From assembly GCA_964345635.1 (NCBI GenBank), contig CAYFRM010000097.1, positions 1-15,091 of the forward strand: 15,091 nucleotides of DNA. The letters are read 5' to 3'. Position numbers and translations under genes: made by a program. Position 1 is the first letter of the stretch. Each line of letters starts with the position of its first letter. The notes under the pieces were generated by a model. It had not been told where the DNA came from. It was given only the letters and a program-made list of their open reading frames with translations, and ran no database searches. Below, piece by piece: positions 1 to 6,485 of this stretch. The stretch is from WVXT01 sp964345635. GTDB lineage: Bacteria > UBA6262 > WVXT01.

Positions 1-7
1 CACAGTC

Positions 8-83
8 GGGGGCGTAGTTCAGTTGGGAGAACGCATCCTTGGCAGGGATGAGGTCGCCGGTTCGACTCCGGTCGCCTCCACCA
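8..83 (+). tRNA. tRNA-Ala (anticodon GGC), CCA encoded
   Basis: The sequence folds into a full cloverleaf. The acceptor strands GGGGGCG (8-14) and CGCCTCC (73-79) pair over 7 bp with one G-U. The anticodon stem is CATCC/GGATG with loop TTGGCAG, giving anticodon GGC. The T arm is GCCGG-TTCGACT-CCGGT, followed by discriminator A80 and a genomically encoded CCA at 81-83. The GGC anticodon reads alanine GCC and GCU codons. Its promoter lies outside the window. rsmD begins 26 nt after it, so the two may be co-transcribed. Confidence 0.97.
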
Positions 84-109
84 TTTTCAAAGCGCAAAAG
101 AGAAAAGCA

Positions 110-688
110 ATGCGGATTAGTGCGGGTAGCCTTAGAGGCAAGAAAATAAAGAGTTTGCCCGGGTTGGCTACCCGTCCACTTTTGGGAAGAGTAAAGAAGT
201 CTCTTTTTGATATCCTGGGGGACAGGGTAGTGGGTGCGAGTTTCCTGGACCTGTATGCCGGCACGGGAAGCGTGGGAATAGAGGCACTCTCGCGGGGAGC
301 GAAGTATGTCCTTTTTGTAGAAAAAGATGCTCGCTTGACGAGATTGATTAAGGAAAATTTGAGAAAGTGTGAACTGGAGGAGAGAACAGAGGTCGTGGAA
401 ATAGATATTTTGAGCTATATTAAAGGAGGGAGGAAATTTTCTCTGCCCGAACAATTCGATTTGATTTTCGCTGGTCCTCCTTACAGATTGAATTTGACCA
501 GAGATACTTTGGATATAATACTCAAATTGAATCTATTGAGGAAAAATGGCTGGGTTATCTGCCAGCACCACTTTAAGGAAAAGGTGCCGGAAAAAAAGGG
601 ATTCCTATCTCTTTTTCGCAAAGAGCGGTACGGGAAAACGGTAATCAGTTTTTATAAGGCGGGCAACGATCTTTCAGGGGGCAAATAG
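110..688 (+). CDS. rsmD: 16S rRNA (guanine966-N2)-methyltransferase RsmD, with altered catalytic motif
   Basis: The 192-aa product matches the RsmD family in length and layout. The family transfers methyl from S-adenosylmethionine to N2 of G966 in 16S rRNA during 30S assembly. It has the N-terminal MRI-AG-RG pattern, a TRP...RV-KSLFDIL segment at residues 21-36, and the SAM-binding motif LDLYAGTGSVG at 46-56. Motif IV, normally D/N-PP-Y/F, reads AGPPY at 121-125, so glycine replaces the residue that contacts the target amino group. The RP--DRV segment also has G in place of D. The frame is open further upstream to 23, but that would run through the tRNA gene, so the ATG at 110, which matches the family N-terminus, is chosen. 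The ribosome site is weak (AAGAGAAAAG). It lies one base ahead of nadK. The family is clear; catalytic activity is uncertain. Confidence 0.92.
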   Translation: MRISAGSLRGKKIKSLPGLATRPLLGRVKKSLFDILGDRVVGASFLDLYAGTGSVGIEALSRGAKYVLFVEKDARLTRLIKENLRKCELEERTEVVEIDILSYIKGGRKFSLPEQFDLIFAGPPYRLNLTRDTLDIILKLNLLRKNGWVICQHHFKEKVPEKKGFLSLFRKERYGKTVISFYKAGNDLSGGK

Positions 689-689
689 A

Positions 690-1496
690 ATGAAGAATTT
701 TGCGATAATCGCGGATTTAAAAAGAAATAAGGTAAAATCTGCTGTCCACAAATTGACTTCTCGTCTGGAGAAAAAGAAGGCAAAAGTTCTGGTGAACGAG
801 ATTTCCCGGAAGACCGACCTGGTTATCGCTTTGGGCGGCGACGGAATCATATTGAAGGCAGCTCGCCAGGTGAGCAAACTTAAACTGCCTGTGTTAGGCG
901 TTAACGTCGGTGGATTCGGCTTCCTGGCAGGAGCGAGGCTTGCGGATTTGTATCCCACAGTGGACTCGATTTTGCAAAAGAGATTTAGAACTGTGCAGAG
1001 AATGCTATTACGCGCCCGGGTAGTTCGTAAAGGTAAGACCGTAGGAGAATTCCTGGCTTTGAATGATGTGGTGGTAAAGAACGGAGTTACGGCGAGAGTC
1101 ATAAAATTAAGACTGGAAGTAAATAACCAGTATGTTGCCACGTACGTGGGAGATGGGATAATTATTTCCACTCCTACAGGTTCCACAGCCTATTCCCTGG
1201 CTGCCAGTGGCCCCATAGTTCACCCGGATTTGTCGCTTATCATCCTCTCGCCCATTTGTCCCCATACTCTGGCTTTGCGCCCGTTGATTATCTCTTCCCG
1301 GGATGCGATTAAGATTAGGGTTGAGGCTGATCATGATGAAGTTGTTCTCACTATGGACGGGCAGGAAAACATACCGTTGAAGTTGGGAGATTCGGTGCAG
1401 GTAAGGAAAGCTAAAGAAAGATTAAGACTGGTTGTGCCGGAAAAGAAAAGTTATTACCAGGTGTTGCGGGCGAAGTTGAAGTGGGGGGAGAGGTAG
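690..1496 (+). CDS. nadK: NAD kinase
   Basis: The 268-aa product is an ATP-NAD kinase that phosphorylates NAD+ at the 2' position of its adenosine ribose to make NADP+, in the cytoplasm. The family GGDG motif is at residues 49-52, with the catalytic Asp51 intact. The VNVGGFGFLA strand follows at 71-80. An ND pair (125-126) stands where many homologues have NE. The nucleotide-binding stretch GDGIIISTPTGSTAYSL is at 154-170, followed by GPIVHP. Length is close to other short bacterial NadK proteins. An SD-like CAGGGGG lies just upstream, and the start is one base after the rsmD stop. The recN start lies 14 nt behind it, which suggests one transcript for the three genes. Confidence 0.97.
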   Translation: MKNFAIIADLKRNKVKSAVHKLTSRLEKKKAKVLVNEISRKTDLVIALGGDGIILKAARQVSKLKLPVLGVNVGGFGFLAGARLADLYPTVDSILQKRFRTVQRMLLRARVVRKGKTVGEFLALNDVVVKNGVTARVIKLRLEVNNQYVATYVGDGIIISTPTGSTAYSLAASGPIVHPDLSLIILSPICPHTLALRPLIISSRDAIKIRVEADHDEVVLTMDGQENIPLKLGDSVQVRKAKERLRLVVPEKKSYYQVLRAKLKWGER

Positions 1497-1510
1497 CAAA
1501 GGAAAGCATG

Positions 1511-3178
1511 ATGTTGCGGGAACTATCGATAAAGAATTTTGCTTTGATTGAAGAATTGCAGATATCTTTCGATAAGGGCCTGAATATCTTGACAGGCGAG
1601 ACAGGGGCGGGAAAATCCATAATTATCGGAGCGATCGGGCTAATCCTGGGCGAGCGAGCCTCTTCCGAGGTGATCAGGAAAGGGAGTGATCTCTGTGAGG
1701 TGAGGGGGCTATTTGACATTAAGGAGAAAGTCGGGTTGAAAAAAATGCTTGCTGAGAAAGGCCTGTTGAGTGGCGGGGAAGAAGAGTTCACCCTGAAAAG
1801 GGAACTGAGTCGACAAGGGAGGGGTCGCTGTTTCCTGAATGGACAGATTGTTACCCTGGGGATGTTGGAAGAGATCGGCAACTATTTAGTGGATGTGCAC
1901 GGGCAGCATGAACACCAGGCCCTGCTCAAGCCCAGCGTGGCCAGGGACCTCCTGGATGAATTTGGCGTATTGATGAAGCTCAGAAAGAAAACCGAACAGA
2001 CCTATCGTAAGTTTCGCGAGAAGTCAGGTGAACTGGAAGAATTGCGCGCCTCGGAGAAAGAACGGGAACGGCAGATGGACCTTTATCGATTCCAGATAGA
2101 AGAGATTGAGCAGGCTAATCTCAATGTCGAGGAAGAAGAAGTTCTGGAAAAAGAATACAAAGTCTTGAGTAATGCGGAAAAGCTGGACCAGTTGAGCCAG
2201 GAGCTTTATCACCATCTTTACGAAGGGGCGGGCTCGGTTACGGAGAAGATGGCCCTGGCGGAGAAAGGACTGGAAAAGATTGTTGCTGTCGATCAAACGC
2301 TGAAGGATGAGTTAAAGGAGTTGAGCGAGGTAAAGTATCGAATAGATGAAACGGCTATAGCGATAAGAGATTATAGAAGAAAAATAGAGTTTACTCCCCA
2401 GAGACTGGAAGAGATAATAGAAAGAAAAGAGCTGATTAATAAACTCAAGAGAAAATACGGAAATACGATAAGAGAAATTCTAAACTACAAAAAAGAGACG
2501 CGGATTAAATTGGACAAACTGGCTAACAGTGCCAGAAGTATGGAAGAGATCACGGTTGAGGTAGAGAGACTGCAGGAAGAACTTGCCCGGGAGGCGAGAA
2601 AGCTTTCCGGCGAAAGAAAAATAGCCGGGGACAAGTTAAAGAAGAAAGTGGAACGGGAACTCAAGGAACTGGGAATGGGAAGAGCGAGATTCGATGTGGA
2701 GATTACTCAAGGGGAAATAAAGTCGAGCGGAATGGATGAAGTCAGGTTTCTGGTTGCTCCCAATGTGGGAGAGGATTTAAAGCCTATAAATCAGATTGCT
2801 TCCGGTGGCGAAATATCGCGCATAATGTTGGCGCTGAAGACCATTCTGGCACAAGCGGATCAGATAGCGACCCTGATATTTGATGAGATCGACGTAGCCA
2901 TCGGGGGAAGAATTGCCCAGGTTGTGGGTAAAAAGATGAGAGCCCTGTTTCCCAATCATCAGGTTATCTGCGTTACCCACCTTCCACAAATTGCGGTTTT
3001 CGCATCGAACCATTATCACGTGGGGAAAATGGTTAGTGGTGGACGCACCAGGACAATGATTTCTCTTCTGGACAGGAAGGGAAAAGAAAGCGAGATTGCG
3101 CGCATGCTGGGTGGGGAGCGCTTAACGGAGATAACTTTGAAACACGCCAGAGAAATGATAAGAGAAGGACAGGCCTGA
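1511..3178 (+). CDS. recN: DNA repair protein RecN
   Basis: The 555-aa product is an SMC-like ATPase that acts in double-strand-break repair with RecA. Residues 1-20 (MLRELSIKNFALIEELQISF) are the family N-terminus. Walker A GETGAGKS is at 29-36. A long charged middle region (about 150-380) should form the antiparallel coiled coil. The ABC signature SGGEISR begins at 431, and Walker B LIFDE is at 455-459 with Asp458 and Glu459 present. Length is that of typical RecN. The reading frame opens at 1481 and ATGs occur at 1508 and 1511. The ATG at 1511 is preferred because AAAGGA ends 7 nt before it and the protein then begins like other RecN. No SOS (LexA) box was recognised in front of it. Confidence 0.96.
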   Translation: MLRELSIKNFALIEELQISFDKGLNILTGETGAGKSIIIGAIGLILGERASSEVIRKGSDLCEVRGLFDIKEKVGLKKMLAEKGLLSGGEEEFTLKRELSRQGRGRCFLNGQIVTLGMLEEIGNYLVDVHGQHEHQALLKPSVARDLLDEFGVLMKLRKKTEQTYRKFREKSGELEELRASEKERERQMDLYRFQIEEIEQANLNVEEEEVLEKEYKVLSNAEKLDQLSQELYHHLYEGAGSVTEKMALAEKGLEKIVAVDQTLKDELKELSEVKYRIDETAIAIRDYRRKIEFTPQRLEEIIERKELINKLKRKYGNTIREILNYKKETRIKLDKLANSARSMEEITVEVERLQEELAREARKLSGERKIAGDKLKKKVERELKELGMGRARFDVEITQGEIKSSGMDEVRFLVAPNVGEDLKPINQIASGGEISRIMLALKTILAQADQIATLIFDEIDVAIGGRIAQVVGKKMRALFPNHQVICVTHLPQIAVFASNHYHVGKMVSGGRTRTMISLLDRKGKESEIARMLGGERLTEITLKHAREMIREGQA

Positions 3179-3180
3179 GA

Positions 3181-3387
3181 ATGGGTAAGATTATAATAGA
3201 CATTGAGCAATGCAAAGGTTGCAGGTTATGCGTAATATCCTGCCCCAGGCAGCTCATAAAGTTATCAGAAAAATTGAACCCGGCCGGTTACCATCCGGCT
3301 GAGTTTATTGATAATGGGGAATGTAACAGTTGCGGTTTGTGCTATCAGATGTGTCCCGATGTGGCAATTGAGGTTTGGAAAGAGTGA
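3181..3387 (+). CDS. 2x[4Fe-4S] ferredoxin subunit of 2-oxoacid:ferredoxin oxidoreductase
   Basis: This 68-aa protein has two bacterial-ferredoxin cysteine clusters: C11, C14, C17, C21 (followed by P) and C48, C51, C54, C58 (followed by P). It therefore should bind two [4Fe-4S] clusters. Small stand-alone ferredoxins of this type form the delta subunit of four-subunit 2-oxoacid oxidoreductases (Vor/Kor/Por) and pass electrons from the thiamine-dependent beta subunit to soluble ferredoxin. The alpha, beta and gamma genes follow downstream, which supports this role. It starts 2 nt after the recN stop, so it is probably transcribed from the recN side. It is cut off from alpha by 247 nt of repeat-rich DNA. 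Confidence 0.9.
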   Translation: MGKIIIDIEQCKGCRLCVISCPRQLIKLSEKLNPAGYHPAEFIDNGECNSCGLCYQMCPDVAIEVWKE

Positions 3388-3431
3388 AAAGTCTGGATGA
3401 AGGGATAGTCTTCGGAGTCGCTCGGTAAGAT

Positions 3432-3450
3432 GCACAGATTGAATCTGTGC
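3432..3450 (+). repeat. Perfect inverted repeat (GCACAGA stem)
   Basis: GCACAGATT-G-AATCTGTGC is a perfect palindromic arm pair, foldable as a 7-bp stem with a TTGAA loop. It lies directly before the cloverleaf element. No T-run follows, so it does not look like an intrinsic terminator. It may be part of the same repeat cluster. Confidence 0.6.
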
Positions 3451-3454
3451 CTCC

Positions 3455-3523
3455 TGTCATCCTGAACTTGTTTCAGGATCTCTTTCCCGTCGCAAGAGAT
3501 GCCGAAACGAGTTCGGCATGACA
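3455..3523 (+). repeat. 69-bp palindromic repeat element, cloverleaf-folding
   Basis: The element is bounded by TGTCAT (3455-3460) and ATGACA (3518-3523), which pair perfectly. Inside are three perfect hairpins with no unpaired junction bases: CCTGAA/TTCAGG (3461-3477), ATCTCTT/AAGAGAT (3478-3500, nine-base loop) and GCCGAA/TTCGGC (3501-3517). The left half and the reverse complement of the right half are near copies of one hairpin unit. They differ mainly at positions that stay base-paired (C-G to G-C, T-A to C-G). From memory, units beginning TGTCATNCTGAAC occur as dispersed palindromic repeats in many bacteria, so this is probably a miniature non-autonomous repeat. Copy number cannot be seen here. 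Confidence 0.75.
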
Positions 3524-3536
3524 TTACTTTACCGGT

Positions 3537-3550
3537 GAAACTTTAGTTTC
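3537..3550 (+). repeat. Short perfect palindrome GAAACT-TT-AGTTTC
   Basis: This is a 6-bp perfect inverted repeat with a 2-nt centre, 13 nt after the cloverleaf element. It could be a flank of that repeat or a protein site. There is no independent support for function. Confidence 0.4.
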
Positions 3551-3583
3551 CCACTCCTACTTGACATTTGTAGGCATGGTTTT

Positions 3584-3600
3584 CCCGATTGAAAATCGGG
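3584..3600 (+). repeat. Perfect hairpin CCCGATT-GAA-AATCGGG before vorB
   Basis: A 7-bp perfect stem with a 3-nt loop ends 34 nt before the alpha-subunit start. The T-run that follows (3614-3620) begins 13 nt after the stem, too far for a classic terminator. It could be a weak attenuator, a transcript-stabilising hairpin for the vorB message, or part of the repeat cluster. Confidence 0.45.
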
Positions 3601-3634
3601 ATGCGTAAATTGATTTTTTTGGGGTTATTGAGAG

Positions 3635-4693
3635 ATGGAAGATAGGGTTTTGATGAAGGGGAATCACGCCGTGGGTGAGGGAGGGATACAGGCAGGCTGC
3701 CAGGCCTATTTCGGCTATCCTATCACTCCCCAGAACGAGCTAACCCAGTATATGGCCGAAAGAATGATAGAAGAGGGGCGGGTATTTATCCAGGCGGAAA
3801 GCGAGATAGCGGCAATTAATATGGTCTTTGGCGCTTCTCTGGCAGGGGCGAGGGCAATGACTTCCTCTTCTTCTCCCGGAATAAGCTTGAAACAGGAAGG
3901 CATCTCCTATATGGCGGGTTGCGAACTGCCCGGGGTAATAGTAAACGTGCAAAGGGGCGGGCCCGGTCTGGGTAATATCGCAGGAGCCCAGAGTGACTAT
4001 TTTCAGGCGACAAAAGGAGGCGGGCACGGAGATTACCACTTGATTGTGCTTGCTCCTGCGTCGGTTCAGGAAATGTACGATTTGACCGGGGAAGCTTTCA
4101 ATTTGGCTGACAAATACAGAAATCCCGTAATCGTCCTTGCCGACGGTATACTGGGGCAGATGCTCGAACCGGTGCAGATTACTAACAAGGGTGCGAAATC
4201 GAATTTGAATGTTAAGAAAGATTGGATTCTGGATGGTTGTAAAGGGAGAAGGCCCCGTATGATTCGTTCCTTATTGATGGATGAAGGAGTACTGGAAGAG
4301 CACAACATGAAACTGAATAAGAAATATGAAATGATGAAGAAAACGGAAGTAAGAGTGGAGACGAATGATCTCCGGGATGCTCAAGTGGCGCTGGTGGGCT
4401 ATGGCACTTCTGCCCGGATATGTAAGGAGGCTGTGGATATCGCCCGGCGGAAAGGAATAAGAGCGGGGCTGCTCAGGCCGATCACGCTGTGGCCTTTTCC
4501 CGAAAAAGTTATTGCGGAAAATGCAGATAGATTAAAAGCATTTCTGGTTGTAGAAATGAGCCTGGGACAGATGGTTGAGGACGTGCGCCTGGCGGCTAAC
4601 GGCAGATGCCCGGTATATTTTTACGGAAAGCCCGGAGGGGGCATTCCGGAAGTGGACGTGATCGTAGAAAGGATTGAGAAAATATTAGAATGA
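3635..4693 (+). CDS. vorB: 2-oxoacid:ferredoxin oxidoreductase alpha subunit, VorB type
   Basis: The 352-aa product belongs to the alpha-subunit family usually labelled VorB (3-methyl-2-oxobutanoate, i.e. branched-chain 2-oxoacid, dehydrogenase). The enzyme oxidatively decarboxylates a 2-oxoacid with CoA and ferredoxin to acyl-CoA, CO2 and reduced ferredoxin. It shows MKGNHAV (7-13), YPITPQNEL (28-36), a run of four serines with SPG (77-82), the NVQRGGPGLG loop (104-113) and KGGGHGDY (127-134). Length is as expected. A second in-frame ATG at 3653 would also fit the family N-terminus. The beta subunit overlaps the stop by ATGA. Substrate (branched-chain, 2-oxoglutarate or other) cannot be settled from sequence. 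Confidence 0.92.
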   Translation: MEDRVLMKGNHAVGEGGIQAGCQAYFGYPITPQNELTQYMAERMIEEGRVFIQAESEIAAINMVFGASLAGARAMTSSSSPGISLKQEGISYMAGCELPGVIVNVQRGGPGLGNIAGAQSDYFQATKGGGHGDYHLIVLAPASVQEMYDLTGEAFNLADKYRNPVIVLADGILGQMLEPVQITNKGAKSNLNVKKDWILDGCKGRRPRMIRSLLMDEGVLEEHNMKLNKKYEMMKKTEVRVETNDLRDAQVALVGYGTSARICKEAVDIARRKGIRAGLLRPITLWPFPEKVIAENADRLKAFLVVEMSLGQMVEDVRLAANGRCPVYFYGKPGGGIPEVDVIVERIEKILE

Positions 4694-5448
4694 AGAAAAT
4701 ATTTTCGCGACCACAAAGTCTGACAGCAAAAAGAAATCTTTATTGTTCCGGTTGCGGGCACGGGATTGTCCATCGGCTGATTGCCGAAGTTGTCGATGAG
4801 CTGGGGATAAGAGAGAAGACAATTGGCATTGCGCCGGTAGGATGCGCTGTATTTGCTTATGATTATTGGAATTTCGACGTTACCGAGGCAGCTCACGGAA
4901 GACCTCCTGCTGTGGCTACGGGAATCAAGAGAGTCCTTCCCGATAGAATTGTTTTTACCTATCAGGGCGACGGAGACCTGGCTGCAATCGGCACCGCGGA
5001 AACGGTCCACGCTGCCAACCGGGGAGAGAATATTACCGTCATATTCATCAATAATGCCGTCTATGGTATGACCGGCGGTCAAATGGCTCCCACGACGGTT
5101 ATTGCTCAGAAGACCACCACCACTCCCCGGGGAAGAGACCCCAAGATTGCCGGCTATCCCATCAGGATTTCGGAAGCCCTGGCACAGCTGGAGGGCTCTG
5201 TCTACGTTGAAAGAGTAACCGTCAATAGCCCCAAGAATACCATTAAGGCAAAAAGAGCCATTAAGAAGGCATTTCAGAACCAGATAGAGAATAAAGGGTT
5301 TTCCCTGGTGGAAGTACTCTCTATGTGTCCCACGGGATGGGGAGTCAACCCCACGGAAGCAGTGAAGTGGATTGAAGAGAACCTGATACCTGCTTTTCCC
5401 CTGGGAGTAATAAAAGACAAAAACTCAACAGCAAAGGGAGATTTATGA
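4690..5448 (+). CDS. 2-oxoacid:ferredoxin oxidoreductase beta subunit (thiamine pyrophosphate-binding)
   Basis: The 252-aa product is the thiamine-diphosphate subunit that carries out decarboxylation. The CSGCGHG motif is at residues 19-25. The thiamine-diphosphate/Mg motif begins at GDGDLAAIGT (93-102) and ends at NN (121-122), followed by YGMTGGQMAPTT as in 2-oxoglutarate and 2-oxoisovalerate ferredoxin oxidoreductases. MCPTGWG near the C-terminus is also typical of the family. There is no extra iron-sulphur domain here; the separate ferredoxin gene supplies those clusters. ATGA overlaps with alpha upstream and gamma downstream indicate translational coupling and equal production of the subunits. 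Confidence 0.93.
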   Translation: MKKIFSRPQSLTAKRNLYCSGCGHGIVHRLIAEVVDELGIREKTIGIAPVGCAVFAYDYWNFDVTEAAHGRPPAVATGIKRVLPDRIVFTYQGDGDLAAIGTAETVHAANRGENITVIFINNAVYGMTGGQMAPTTVIAQKTTTTPRGRDPKIAGYPIRISEALAQLEGSVYVERVTVNSPKNTIKAKRAIKKAFQNQIENKGFSLVEVLSMCPTGWGVNPTEAVKWIEENLIPAFPLGVIKDKNSTAKGDL

Positions 5449-5978
5449 AGGAAGAGATAATTGTGGCTGGCTACGGTGGGCAGGGAATAATGTTTGCCGG
5501 AACTCTTCTCGCCCACGCGGCAATGGAAGAAGGACTCAATGTAACTTACTTTCCTTCTTACGGAGCGGAAATGCGCGGGGGCACGGCTAATTGCAAAGTG
5601 ATTATTTCCGATAAGATCATAGGTTCTCCCATAGTGAGCAATCCCTCCACTCTTCTGGCAATGAACGAGGTTTCTCTGGAAAAGTTTGCTTCCCGGGTTA
5701 GAAAAGGAGGATTGATAGTAGTAAATTCGTCCTTATTGAAGAAAGAAATAAAAGCCGATGACGTCGAAATCTTAAATGTTCCGGCCACGGAGCTGGCAGA
5801 GAAGTTGGGGAACGGTAGAGTGGCTAATATGGTGATTTTGGGAGCGTACGTAAACAGAAAAAAATTAGTTTCTCTGGAGCGAACTATGGACTCTTTAAGT
5901 AAAGTGCTGGGCGAGGGTAAAAAGGACCTGCTTAAACTGAATAGAAAAGCGCTCAGGAAAGGAGAAGAATACAGATGA
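5445..5978 (+). CDS. 2-oxoacid:ferredoxin oxidoreductase gamma subunit
   Basis: The 177-aa product is the gamma subunit of the complex. It starts with the family GYGGQG motif at residues 9-14 and continues with the conserved YFPSYGAEMRGG stretch near residue 35. Length is normal (about 180 aa). It completes the delta-alpha-beta-gamma set. The ATGA overlap at the beta stop and a second ATGA overlap with the acetyltransferase at its own stop place four genes in one translationally coupled unit. Confidence 0.92.
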   Translation: MKEEIIVAGYGGQGIMFAGTLLAHAAMEEGLNVTYFPSYGAEMRGGTANCKVIISDKIIGSPIVSNPSTLLAMNEVSLEKFASRVRKGGLIVVNSSLLKKEIKADDVEILNVPATELAEKLGNGRVANMVILGAYVNRKKLVSLERTMDSLSKVLGEGKKDLLKLNRKALRKGEEYR

Positions 5979-6427
5979 TTCGAAAGGCCAAAATTTCCGA
6001 CATCAAAGAGATACAGAAATTGATAAATTTTTATGCCCAGCGGGAAGAGATGTTACCCAGGGCGTTAAACGAACTCTATGAAAACCTGAGGGATTTTTTG
6101 GTTTTTGAGGAGGGAGGAGAAATTTTAGGTTGTTGTGCTCTACACGTGTCCTGGGAAGACCTTGGTGAAATCAAATCTCTGGCGGTTAAGTCGGGAAATA
6201 CGGGGAAGGGAATTGGCAGAAAACTTATGGAGGAATGTCTCAAGGAGACAAAGGAACTGGGAATAAATAGGGTTTTTGCCCTGACCTATAAGCCGGAATA
6301 TTTTGAGAAAGCGGGTTTCAAAAAGATAGAAAAAGACGAGTTACCACATAAGATTTGGAGCGAGTGTATTAATTGTCCGAAATTTCCTGATTGCGACGAA
6401 GTAGCCATGCTAAAAGAAACAAAATAA
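5975..6427 (+). CDS. GNAT-family N-acetyltransferase, possibly N-acetylglutamate synthase (ArgA-like)
   Basis: The 150-aa product is a single GNAT domain. The core shows EIKSLAV (65-71) followed by the acetyl-CoA loop TGKGIG (76-81), in which T stands in the usual Q/R position. KPEYFEKAGF (106-115) is the typical C-terminal GNAT segment. The family-specific tail has HKIW and a C131-x2-C134-P-KFP-x-C140-DE pattern. Short GNAT proteins with this MLPR...HKIW...CPKFP layout are commonly annotated as ArgA-type N-acetylglutamate synthases, the first step of arginine synthesis. That call is family memory and not proven here. Its start overlaps the gamma-subunit stop by ATGA, so it is made with the oxidoreductase. 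Confidence 0.8.
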   Translation: MIRKAKISDIKEIQKLINFYAQREEMLPRALNELYENLRDFLVFEEGGEILGCCALHVSWEDLGEIKSLAVKSGNTGKGIGRKLMEECLKETKELGINRVFALTYKPEYFEKAGFKKIEKDELPHKIWSECINCPKFPDCDEVAMLKETK

Positions 6428-6448
6428 AAAAGTGACAGGTACTTTTTT
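6426..6448 (+). repeat. Inverted repeat AAAAAAGT-N7-ACTTTTTT
   Basis: Perfect 8-bp arms flank GACAGGT directly after the acetyltransferase stop. The stem is nearly all A-T, so it would be a weak terminator on either strand. Core GTGACAGGTAC sequences with A and T flanks resemble dispersed short palindromes known to me from other genomes; copy number in this genome is unknown. A GTG inside it (6432) is an alternative start for the next gene. Confidence 0.5.
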
Positions 6449-6485
6449 GCGTGCACCAGCCACAACCGGGGCGAGGGAGAAGATT

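Noticed and set aside
23..109. Upstream in-frame extension of rsmD (29 extra residues)
   Set aside because: It would be translated through the tRNA-Ala gene and adds residues unlike the family; the ATG at 110 gives the typical RsmD N-terminus.
674..1186. Long minus-strand frames across the window, for example opposite nadK
   Set aside because: They lie antisense to well-supported genes, have no ribosome sites and read as low-complexity or unrecognisable protein.
3455..3523. A degenerate tRNA gene, suggested by the cloverleaf shape
   Set aside because: It lacks the D-loop and TTC-containing T-loop bases, has a 6-bp outer stem and no anticodon-loop pattern; the half-to-half inverted symmetry fits a palindromic repeat better.
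3561..3566. TTGACA as the -35 of a vorB promoter
   Set aside because: No acceptable -10 hexamer lies 16-18 nt downstream; that position falls into the CCCGATT hairpin.
3430..3600. CRISPR array
   Set aside because: The repeats are different palindromes, not identical direct repeats with regular spacers, and no cas gene is near.
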